DNA of 64,000 nt from Chloranthus sessilifolius (Eukaryota > Streptophyta > Magnoliopsida > Chloranthales > Chloranthaceae), in NCBI GenBank assembly GCA_021018995.1, contig CM037585.1, forward strand, positions 67,272,646 through 67,336,645, written 5' to 3'. Every line of letters starts with the position of its first letter. Position 1 is the stretch's first letter. A program made the translations under genes and the position numbers. Positions 46,457 to 55,932 of this stretch are shown here, piece by piece. The notes under the pieces were generated by a model. The model had not been told where the DNA came from. It ran no database searches and worked only from the letters and a program-made list of their open reading frames with translations.

Positions 46457-47317
46457 CTATGGTGCAGCGGGACATTGGTCAAGTGAATGAGTAGGGGACT
46501 GGCATATCAGACATGCCTCCTCTACTCTTGCAACCATTGGATTTTTAAGTGAGTCCATCAATCTATCAAACTTTGTGGTTAAATTATCCATCTTTCTTTC
46601 CAACTCATTCACCTCATAAATCTTTCCTTTGGTGGTTTGCTGATTGTTCAACCTAGCAGGATTCTCAATATCTCTTGATAATGATTCCTGTTGAGTTGAG
46701 TTTTCACCAATTACTTCAAATAAGTCCCAAACCTCCTCAACTATTTTTTGCAAGTAAGTGCCTCCACAGGAAGCATCTACCATATTCTTGCCTTTTTGAT
46801 CAATTCCTTGATAGAAGCTTTGAACAAGCTGCCATCGGGGGATTTGATGATGAGGACATTGCCTTAAAAGTTCCTTAAACCTTTCCCATGCTTCATGGAA
46901 AGTTTCAGTTGAGTTTTGTGAGAAGGAAATAATACTTTGTCTCAATTGGCTTGTTTTAGACATAGGGAAGTATTTGGCTAAAAATTGACACTGCAAATCA
47001 TTCCAAGAAGTGATACTATTTGGTGCTAACATAGACAACCATGCTCTAGCTTTGTCCTTTAATGAAAAAGGAAAGAGCCTAAGCTTGGTTGCCTCTGGAC
47101 CAAGTCCAGCTATGTTGAATGTGGTGCAAAGAGACAAGAATTCATCCACATGTTTGTATGGATCTTCCTTACTCAACCCATGGAAGGAAGGAAGCATTTG
47201 GATAATCGATGATTTGATCTCATAATTTCCTACAACAGTAGGAAATTGAATGCAAAAGGGAGAATTATAAGCACCAAGTGCAAAGTAATCCCTCAAAAGT
47301 CGAGGTTCTTCACCCAT
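46457..47317 (-). CDS. gag: Athila B Gag (capsid-nucleocapsid part)
   Basis: Open 286 codons from the ATG at 47317 (MGEEPRLLRDYF). Particle-forming Gag: GLSKEDPYKHVDEFLSLC, LFPFSLKDKARAWL, FLAKYFPMSKTSQLR, ERFKELLRQCPHHQIPRWQ, VQSFYQGID and CGGTYLQ are typical Athila Gag motifs (retrotransposon gag domain, residues ~60-200). A zinc knuckle CLICQSPTHSLDQC (C-x2-C-x4-H-x4-C) lies at the C-terminus. The frame stops at a TAG after QCPAAP, where other Athila frames continue toward protease. This is the longest undisturbed gag in the window. Confidence 0.92.
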   Translation of the reverse strand: MGEEPRLLRDYFALGAYNSPFCIQFPTVVGNYEIKSSIIQMLPSFHGLSKEDPYKHVDEFLSLCTTFNIAGLGPEATKLRLFPFSLKDKARAWLSMLAPNSITSWNDLQCQFLAKYFPMSKTSQLRQSIISFSQNSTETFHEAWERFKELLRQCPHHQIPRWQLVQSFYQGIDQKGKNMVDASCGGTYLQKIVEEVWDLFEVIGENSTQQESLSRDIENPARLNNQQTTKGKIYEVNELERKMDNLTTKFDRLMDSLKNPMVARVEEACLICQSPTHSLDQCPAAP

Positions 47318-47594
47318 AGTAACTGTTTCAGTAGAATTCTGTGTTGTTTGTCTGGTTCATAATAGCCTTTCAACTTCTAAATTTAGAGGGGCAATCTCAG
47401 GGCTGAGAGTCCCCCTACCAAACATACAACACAGAATAGAGAATCAGATTATGCACAGCAAACCTTCAAAATTCCTTTTAAAGTAGATTCCCCTCCTCAA
47501 AATGGATATGAATAACTGCACAGATATAAACAATAGTTTAGCACTGATGTAAAAATAAAAATGAAAACATAGGTCTACCTATTTTAAAACAAAT
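47318..47594 (-). other. Leader of Athila B
   Basis: Untranslated region between primer site and gag; T-rich on the element strand with no open frame of note. About 280 bp. Confidence 0.7.
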
Positions 47595-47612
47595 TCCCCG
47601 ACAACGGCGGCA
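47595..47612 (-). other. Primer-binding site of Athila B
   Basis: TCCCCGACAACGGCGGCA on plus, two differences from the Asp-tRNA match at 15356. Six bases (AAAACT) from the LTR. Confidence 0.88.
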
Positions 47613-47618
47613 AAAACT

Positions 47619-49402
47619 TGTTGGTGTTCTGAGTGTGCATGATTTATTTGTGTTTTGAAAACAGGTTTGCAAATGCTAAGTTATACTGAATCTGGGAAAA
47701 AATAAAGAAATATCAGCACAGAGAGAAGTGAATTAGCCTGCAAGATCAGGGCCGATTGTAGCAAGTTTTACATGTAAGTGAGTAAAAGATCATCCACAGA
47801 GAATTTATTTAAAATGCAAGATAAACCTCTAGATCTGAGCTACCAGATCTGGCCTCTTATCCTATCTACAGAGCACAGAAGATGGGAGGTTGAATTTGTC
47901 ACATTAACTAAATGATAAAGGTAAAAGTTAAACTAAATGATCCAGATCTGAGTTGGGGGAATTTTGATGTAAATTTATAAAAATGGAGAAATAATATCTA
48001 ACTTTGATTTGGTCCTTGAAACACAATGAGAATGACTGCAGGTCAAATGAGAGATGATCCAATCTTCATCTGGCTACAAGCACAGATGCAAGAGAAATAA
48101 ATCTAACTCAAGGATTAAATTTAGGCTTATGGTTATGGTCTGTCCACTTCAATGGCCACAGACCATCCAATAGTCTTTAATCTAAACCCTTAATTCAGAA
48201 CAAGAAATATCACTACAAATGCTGTGAGATATTAGGTTACAAACCCTAATTCTCACAGGGTTATTGAATCAAGGGAAATTGCATGAAAAATAGTAAATCT
48301 AAAGGAGTCTAGTGCAATAAGGAGATCAGAGGGAACCCTTAACACGAATCCAATTGAGAACGTATGGTTTACAACAACCTTTTCAAATTCACATTTACAA
48401 TTACAAAGCACAGCTTAAACAGCTCTCAGATTTGTAGTCTTGAATACAATCCTCTTTTGAATTACAGAGATATCTCACAGCCCTCAATTGCAAGTAAAAG
48501 TTATGCTGTTACAAGGTTTCAGACAGGCGAGTTGATCTGGAAATGGGGGAATAGGAATGAATTGGGCAAATGGTTCATCTATTTATAGTTTTCCCCAGGT
48601 CTAGCTAGATGCGTATCGACCAATCAGAAGTGCTCAGATCTGTATCAACCAATGGTAGTCGAGCACAAGGATCCAGATCTGTTCTGGCCAATCAGAATTG
48701 CTCGATCTAGTTCAGCGAATTAGGCGACATAAGCATCAATTCTGTTATGCAATTTGAAAATCTGTTAGAGCTTCTAGAAGTTCCCGCCAAGTGATTTCAT
48801 CTTTGGGTGCTCACATGGGGTGGAATATGCCTTTGCTTCATGCTTAGAATCTTTTGGAATGTCCTTAGGTTTTTAAATGTATTGGGATGCGTGAAAAAGA
48901 TTACTGAATTACCCTTACAGAAGCTAGGAATCTCCAGAATACCATTTCGCATAGTTTAGGGAACGTTTTGCAAGGTACTGTGACTCCTTAAGCTCTTTTC
49001 GCAAAGTTCAGGTTCTGTTCACAAGGAGTTCTCTTCTTTTTGAATAGGTCAATCATCCTTTTGAAGAGTTCAGGTGCTCTTCGAAAACTAAGCTTGGAGC
49101 TTTTAGTTCTTTTCGCAGAGTTCAGGTTCTTTTCGAAATGTTCAGATTCTTTTAGAAAAGCACTCTGTAGTGCATTTTTCTATTCGAATTGCTCCACATT
49201 TCTTTTCTGGGTTGAGACCAGGTCTTTGTCTCTTCAGTTCATGCATTTTGACTGCTAGTGAGGTTGTCCCTTCTCTTTCTTCCTTTAGATCGACATGGAT
49301 TATCATCTTTTTGGCACTTTTAGGCTGCTTTCATGGTTAAGCCTGTCTTTATTATTAGCTGTAACACAAGCACTTAAATCACTTATTTAGTTCTCTCAAG
49401 GG
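47619..49402 (-). repeat. 5' LTR of Athila B, outer end missing
   Basis: Collinear with 28136-29944 from TGTTGGTGTTCTGAG to TTCTCTCAAGGG, then it stops: the final ~60 bp ending CTCAACA are absent and Tat gag sequence follows. TATA box at 48579-48588. It has lost about 25 bp near 48560 relative to its partner. A full-length transcript start might survive because the TATA box is present, but U3 is shortened at its edge. Confidence 0.92.
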
Positions 49403-52400
49403 ATGGCGGTAGTGTGATTGGGCTGGAGGGATGGGGAGGCGTTTGAGGTGTGGTGGGCGCGGGATGACTGGGGTATGAAGGATTTGCATATGGGGAGGTA
49501 TGATGGGATGGTGACGAGATTGTGGATGAAGAGGGGTAAATTGGGGGCAATGAAGTTGTGCATTGAGCGGGATGACAGGGACATGGCCGGGTAGTGGGTG
49601 GAATGGGGGGATATAAAGGGTTTGTGGCATGGTGGGGTGATGATGGGTTGGTAGATGAAATGGGATAGGGTGAGGATGATGGAGTTGTGCATGGAGCGAG
49701 GTAATTCGGGGGTGATGGAGGGGTGTATGGGGTAAATTGGGTGGCGGGACTTGAAGGCGTGTATGGCATGACGTAACTTGAGGATGGCGGAGCATTGTAT
49801 TGGGTGGAGGGACTTGAGGGTGTGTATGGGGTAGGATAATATGGGGATGGCGGAATTGCATAAGGAGTAGGATGATTTATGTGTGACGGAGGGGTGTACG
49901 GGATAAATTGGGCGTGGGGTGGATATGCGTATGATTGCGGTGGGGCTGTGCCCGTTTAGATTTGATAGGCGGGAGCGGGGGTGGAAAAATACTGCCCTAA
50001 ATCTAAGGGTTCCTCCTGGCAAGCTGGTGTGGGAAAATAATCGGCAAGATACAGTGGCTCGATCACCCCAACAAATAGTTCATCTTCATTTGGCCTGGGG
50101 AGTGAAAATTCCTCCTGATTGCTAATATAATCTGAAGGGTCAAACTCTTCTTCTTCTTCCTCTATCCAATGTATATTAGGCCTGGGGCCTCCTTGGTGCG
50201 GTGGTAGAGGGGCTTGATGGATATTCTGGTTCTGCCCTTGGGGAAGTGGCAGGGGTATGATCTTTCCCGCCTCTATCAGATCTTGGACCGCGTGCTTTAA
50301 TGGGAAGCACCGGTTCGTAGGGTGGCCCGGTCCCTGGTGGAAATTACAATGCAGATTCGGATAATAATTCCTTGGTATTGGGTGGAGTGGGGGGCGAGGT
50401 TGGAGTAAATTAACCAGGCCTTTCTGTAGTAACACTGGCAGTAAGACACTCAAGGATTGCCCCAACGGGGTGAATACTCGTTCGAAGCATGCTTTCATTT
50501 GTTCCGAGGTAAACGAGGCTCTTGGTCCGTTGCTTGGCCTTGGTACTTGCTCGAAACGAGTCTGGGGTGGTTGTGTAACCTGGAGTTGTATCGGGGGGGT
50601 GTTGGAATTGGCCTGGGGGTAAACAATGTTCTGTACCTCTGTCCCTAGTCTTCTTTCAATTCTTGGTTCGACGGCTTTTTGAACCCCAGTAGCCCCGTTG
50701 GCTACATTCCTTCCTAACTTGCCCTCTATAATGGCGTCTTCACAACGGTTGGCATTTCGGACCAGATCGGCAAAACTTGACTGCTGCTAATATACTAAAA
50801 AATCTGCGATGGCTGGGAGGGCTCCCTTGGTTATCAATTCAATCTGCTCATCATCGAGAATTCGATGAGTTACCTGAGCGGCTAAGGCCCTCCACCTCCC
50901 TAAGTAAGCACTGAACGTTTCATCATGTCTTTGCTTTAACCGGGCCAAGTCTGACTTCCTTGGTTCTATGTCCATGTTATAGACATATTGTTCTTGAAAT
51001 AAGCGTGTCAGATCTTTCCAATTTTTTATCATGGATGGTTCCAGGGATGTGAACCATCTCGATTAGGCAAATCAAACTCTTCTGGAACACTTTGATGAGG
51101 AGTCGTTCATCTCCGCCATACTGGCACATATCCCCGCAGTAAGATTTCAAGTGGGCAATGGGGTTGCCAGTGCCATTATACTTATCAAATGATGGCATCT
51201 TGAATTTCGGTGGCAGGGGGACGTCAGAGAACAGACATAAGTCTGAAAAGTCCATCGAGTGTAGTTCCATTCCTCCCATCTTCATCAGCTGCTTTTGTAT
51301 TCTGTCTATCTGTTCTTTTAGCTGCTCTGGTTCCTTCGAGGCTGTGGCGGGGACTGCTTCACCTTGATTTGGTTCGACCCTAGGTGTGATGATGGTAGGC
51401 CCGGGAGGGTTAAAACTGGCAGTTCCTCCACTGTTGCGAATCTCATCCCCCTCGTACTATTGGTCGTGGTATTGGTGAGGGGCGAGCTCTGCTATTTGGA
51501 CTTGGGGGGTGATGGGTTGGATGACTTAGTGGGGCCACATGGTTTGTAGGGGATGAGGAGGGATAAATGGGTGAGCGTTTTATAGGTAAGTGATGTGCTG
51601 AGTTGGTGGCACATTCTGGGGGTGATGGGGGTGTGATTGAGATGGCGGGATGTTGTGGTTTTGAGGAATGGAATGGATTGGATTTTCCATTAGAGGTGGG
51701 ATGGAGGCGTAAGGGGTATAGGTGAATGAAGGGTATTGGTGGGGGGGTATGGGGTTAGTGAATGGGCCTTGATGAGCATGGGCGGATGGGCCTTGGGTTT
51801 GAGGGATTTGGGTTTGATGGTTTTGGAAGGCTCGAATCGACGGGCCCTGGGCCGGGGTGTGGAGATTAATATGACTTTGGGCCAATGGGCCTTGTTGAGT
51901 TTGGGCTACTGGGGCATGAGGGGGCTGGGTTTGAGTTTGGTAGGTTTGGGTCCATGGGCCCTGGGGGGCTTGGACTTGGGTATGGGTCTGGTGGGCTTGG
52001 GCTTGGGCCCATGAGTTTTGAGGGTCTTGGGTCTGGGCCTGGGTTTGGTGGGCTTGGGCCCATGGGTTTTGAGGGTCTTGGGTCTGGGCCTGGGTTTGGT
52101 GGGTTTGGGCTCTAGCCCATGGGTTTGGAGGTGTTTGGGCTGGGGCCTGGGCTTGGTGGGTTTGGGCTTGAGCCCATGGGTTGTGAGGGTTTTGGGCCTG
52201 AGCCCATGTTTCTAGTGGTGTTTGGGCTGGGGCCCATGGATTTGTGTGGGTTTGGGTCTGGAATTGAGGTGGGGGATTTTGGGAGGTATGGACAATGGGT
52301 GGTTGGGCATGGTTGGGAGGGAGTGGGGTATGGAGGTTTTGGAAATTTGGATGCGGGGTTTGAGAGCTAGGGTTGTGAGAAGCAGCCCACAGGGTATACA

Positions 52401-52903
52401 TCGTTCTCATGTCCTCCATCGAGGGCATGGACTCAGGTGTGGGATTGGGGGGTGATGGATTACTTAAGGATGGAGGTGGTTAGGAGAAATTGGGCATGAC
52501 CTGGGTAAACCGGGGGGTATGTTGGGATGTGGATGGTATGTGAGATGGGGTGGATGAGATGTAGGATGTTGGGGGCATGGGAGATGAGAGGGATGGAATG
52601 TGGGAAGTAGGCGGGGGAGGGGACTCCCTGGGGGGTCTTTGGGAGTATGGGGATCTTGATAGCGGTGTTTGGATGGGAGATGGGGATGTAAGGATTGGTT
52701 GGGAAATGAGGGGTTTCAGTAGGGGATGAAAAGGGGGTATGTTGGGGGAATGTAAGGGAAGGGGATGAGGTGGAAGTGAACACGGGCGCTCCAAATGGGC
52801 CCGTAATATCGAACCTGGCTTGGGTGAAGGTGTCGGAGACCGGGTCTTCTCATATACGGGAATGGGAAGGGGATGACGGTGGGGATGTATCGGCTCTTGA
52901 CAT
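49403..52903 (-). pseudogene. gag: Tat D1 Gag, truncated and frame-broken
   Basis: Start ATG at 52903 (MSRADTSPPSSPSHSRI, then TGA). Pro/Ser-rich N-terminus to 52480 crosses a frame change and a TAA at 52477. 51580-52428 is a long Gln/Pro-rich stretch of ~19-residue repeats. The capsid-like core lies at 50787-51285 in two frames (PKFKMPSFDKYNGTGNP, MIKNWKDLTRLFQEQYVYNMD, SDLARLKQRHDETFSAYLGRW). 49956-50498 has the zinc-knuckle-like CNFHQGPGHPTNRCFPLKHA motif and an acidic tail. After a TAG near 49955 a PYTPPSP-type Pro/Tyr repeat runs to 49403, where Athila B begins. Some breaks may be technical. Confidence 0.85.
51780..52260 (-). repeat. Tandem coding repeat in Tat Gag (Gln/Trp/Pro units)
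   Basis: Imperfect ~57-66-bp units encode variants of NPWAQAQTHQTQAQTQDPQ. Seven or so units can be followed between ETWAQAQ and QGPWTQT. On the plus strand they appear as GGGCTTGGGCCCATGGG-type repeats. Confidence 0.8.
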
Positions 52904-54477
52904 GATCCACCGACGAGTGTTGTATTGATGTCGCGGATAAGGGCCGAATACCTTCCTGGTTCTTCTCCTACGGGCCGGGTTTGAGGTCGCCGTAGTGCCG
53001 GTCACACCAAGGTTTATTTTTGATTATTTTTCTTTGTGTTTTTTTTTTTGGGTTTTGGAAAATGATTTTTTTTTGTTTTGAAAAGTGAATTTTGTGATTT
53101 TTGATTTTTGATTTTGATTGATTTTTCCCCTCCTTTTTTTTTTTGAAGGTGGATTTTTTTTTTGAAGATGAGGATTTTCTTTCTCTCTTTTTTTTCAAAT
53201 TGCAATTAACTCCCCTCTACTTAGATGACTGATGACCTGGTGCCCAGGGTAAACTCCCGTTTCGGGCGATATATGTACCTTTAGTAGGTCCCACGGCGGG
53301 ATCCGACACACTTCGGAAGAAGCGAAAGGGAACCCTTTCATTCTATTGAAGGCAAGGGAATCCACACAAATGACCCGATCCCTCGGAGCGAATCAATAAG
53401 AAGTCGCCTTCTTTTGACTGGGCGGGGGCATATTGGGAATTGGGGTGGTGGATTGGGCCTCAGGTCGGGTTGCTGCAGCCCAATATATACTGGGCGTATA
53501 TATTATGCACGCCCGACCAAAAAAGCACAGATTTGGTTGGGCGTATATATTTTATACGCTTGGCTTAAATCTAGGGATTTTGGTTGGGCGTATATATTAT
53601 ATACGCCTGTGTAAATCTGGGGCTATTTTGCTGGGCGTATATATTATATACGTCGGGCAAAAGGTTCTGTATGACAGTGGACAGCAAGCCCGAATGTGGG
53701 TCTTTGAACTGGTTTCTTGGGAGAAATGCTCCCGGGGACTGCTGTGTTTGTTATCGGGTCCCTCCTTTCCGTTTCCTAGGGATACACGGCTGAATTTTGG
53801 GTTTTCTACGCTCTCACCAATGCGGGTTTTACGGCTTGATCGGAATTGGCAACCCAACCGATATACCTCCGGCGCAAGCGCCTTCTCAGGTACTGGAAGG
53901 GGTGGTTCTTTTCAGGATCATCACCACTAGGGCTGCCGCCTTACTGGGAACCGGGTAAATTGTATCTGTGCCTAAACCCCCCGAAAACTACCCAAAAATG
54001 CAAAAATAAATTCAATTATGTCCCCATACTGTTGGTTCACTTTTAATTACAAATTTTTATAGGGGAGTGAAATTAAGTCCAAAATCGGGTCGGGGATGAC
54101 AAACCCGTGCCGCCTCAACGGGCCGGCGTTCAAAGGTGAAATATGATGACCGAAATAAAGTGCGCAAGTAGGCCCGCCAAACGGCTAAGGCTTGTAAATG
54201 ACCGAAATTTAAATGACGTGAAAATAAATGCGAGCGGGCCCGCCAAACGGCTAAGGCGGCTTAAATGACTAGAATCGTAAAAACTGAAATTTAAGGCGCA
54301 AGTAGGCCCGCCAAACGGCTAAGGCACTTAAAGGGCTGAATCGTAGGGGTGAGTATGTTAGTAAAAACAACGAAAAATAGTGAAAAACAGCAACAAATTG
54401 GAACAAAAAACAGTCATGGTTAGTAAAATAACAAAATAAAAGGAAAGGCCAACAAGAGGGGAAGCACTAGGGTGAAA
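52904..54477 (-). other. Tat D1 leader between primer site and gag
   Basis: Non-coding. Four palindromes at 53492-53514, 53539-53560, 53586-53608 and 53632-53653. Three copies of GCCCGCCAAACGGCTAAGGC at about 54172, 54239 and 54307, spaced ~67 bp and each followed by TTAAATGAC-like or AAAGGGC-like sequence. A/T-rich tract 53010-53200. Confidence 0.75.
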
Positions 54478-54495
54478 TCCCCAGCAGAGTCGCCA
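54478..54495 (-). other. Primer-binding site of Tat element D1
   Basis: TCCCCAGCAGAGTCGCCA on plus. On the element strand, TGGCGACTCTGCTGGGGA is the primer site typical of Tat/Ogre elements, which are reported to use an Arg tRNA. It stands two bases from the LTR start at 54498, which identifies that LTR as a 5' LTR. Confidence 0.85.
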
Positions 54496-54497
54496 TC

Positions 54498-55826
54498 TAT
54501 GCGACCGTGGATCCTCTCGAACCCGTCGCGGCGATGCGCTCGCCTAACGATGAAAATGTAAAGTCGCCACCCGGAGCTTTTGGTGACCCGGGAAACCTTC
54601 AAATCGATATTTTGAAGGTTTCCGATGCTCACGGGCCCTTGTTGCACAGTGGAAGATCTTCGCTTTGGCGTGCTTCCGATGGCTTAAATGGTGTGAAAAT
54701 GGGTTCTAATGCTAGAATTCAATAAAGTAAGGGGTGTAGAGTGAAGCTAGAGGCTAGACTTTAGAAAAGGGGAGTGATCTAATGGTGGAAATGGGTTGAA
54801 ATAGGTGAAGTATGCATGTTGGAATTCTGGAAAATATTGGCATTTTCTCTCACCACGGGTTCACTCTTAAGCACATCTCTAATCCTTCAACAAAACTTCA
54901 ACCAAAACTTCAACCCTTAAGGAAGAGGGGGGCCTCTCTATTTATAGAGAAGGGATGGGTTAGGGGCTTACTTAAGAGCTAATTGTTTTAGCAATTAGGT
55001 AATCCCCCATCTAAGGTTTTTTGGGTTTTCAAGGTCCTAGGGTCTTGGGAAACTGGTTTCAATGGCGGATGATGGGGTGAGACCATGGGTGACTTAAGGG
55101 TTGCCAATAAGCTCAAAGGGGGTGCAACCAATCTCAAGACACCCACCTCAACCCAGGGGATGGTCAAAAGGTCAAACTAGATGGAGGAAATTCGAGCTAC
55201 TGATGACAGTTACTGTAGCTAAGCTGGGCGTATATATTATATACGCCCAGTTTAGGAACAATAATTTTCACCAAAATCAGGGGAGTTTTGAGAAGATGAA
55301 ACCCGCGGTGGGTCCCACCTATACTGGGCGTATATATTATATATGCCCGGCCAAATTTTCCCCAAAATAGGTAGGCGTATATAATATATACGCCTGAGTA
55401 ATCTGGGGTAAAAATGACTGGGCGTATGTAATATCTACGCTTGTGTAAAATTGATGATTTTATGTGAAACTTAAAACGGCCATAACTTTTGAACCATAGC
55501 TCCAAATTGGGTGATCTTTGGCTTGTTGGAAAGCTGGAGAAGTCCTCTTTCCAATGCTATATGGCTTGTCCATGGTACTAGTCTGTGTGAAATTCTGTAG
55601 CTCTCCTCCAATCAACCACCAGAAGGGTTTAGGTTAGGTCTGGGAAGGGATTCTAGGGTGTAGGGGTGACTTCTAAGGATTGGGGGAATGGCTCTAAAGG
55701 TCTTAGGGTGATTCCTACTAGTCTAGGTAGGTTCCTAAGGGTTCAGGGGGGTGCCATTGGAAGCACAGGGGTACATCTCTCCCGAAGTACAGATTGATCG
55801 GGCCTTGGGCCGAATTTGGGTGTCTA
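54498..55826 (-). repeat. Tat LTR shared by D1 (5') and D2 (3')
   Basis: TATGCGACC to GGGTGTCTA. Lower side: primer site and gag of D1. Upper side: antisense genes and pol of D2, but the terminal CA and polypurine tract are lost, and the join goes directly into ACACAC sequence. A ~280-bp internal deletion near 54620 distinguishes it from 20480-22072. TATA box at 54938-54947; U3 palindromes 55226-55248, 55326-55348, 55373-55394 and 55420-55440. Confidence 0.88.
54938..54947 (-). promoter_or_regulatory. TATA box of the shared Tat LTR
   Basis: CTATAAATAG on the element strand, conserved with 8170-8179 and 21181-21190. Confidence 0.7.
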
Positions 55827-55932
55827 GAAGTACACACACATGGATGTTTTTTTTTGGATTAGTGCATATATATATATATACATTTTTTTGTTGGCAATCC
55901 TCTCATATGCCGATGTGTCTCATATTTTCAGG

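Larger units (their letters stand above)
28136..49402 (-). mobile_element. Athila-lineage retrotransposon B, with a nested element
   Basis: 3' LTR 28136-29944, polypurine tract 29945, third ORF (31732-32407 and 39429-41234, split by element C), integrase, RNase H, RT, protease, gag 47317, primer site 47595-47612, 5' LTR 47619-49402. The 5' LTR lacks its outer ~60 bp. Left flank is the DUF7745-like gene of D1 (last five bases CCCGG); right flank is Tat gag, so no target duplication survives. Gag-pol-ORF3 order is that of Athila. Confidence 0.92.
20480..55826 (-). mobile_element. Tat/Ogre-lineage retrotransposon D1, broken by an Athila insertion
   Basis: Parts recognisable from high to low coordinate: 5' LTR (54498-55826), primer site (54478-54495), leader, gag (49403-52903), Athila B insertion (28136-49402), antisense DUF7745-like gene (26678-28135), antisense PMD gene remnant (25039-25943), 3' non-coding region, polypurine tract and 3' LTR. 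Protease, RT, both RNase H domains and integrase are missing, so they were deleted between gag and the DUF7745 gene at the 49402/49403 border. The LTRs differ by a ~280-bp deletion in the 5' copy near 54620. Confidence 0.75.

Noticed and set aside
51736-52370. Plus-strand Gly/Leu-rich open frames over 51.7-52.4 kb
   Set aside because: Antisense reading of the Gln/Pro repeat of Tat Gag; stop-free because of the repeat composition.
53492-53653. Regularly spaced palindromes that might look like a CRISPR array
   Set aside because: Spacing is irregular (24-80 bp), the organism is a plant, and repeats occur in several separate groups with no cas genes.
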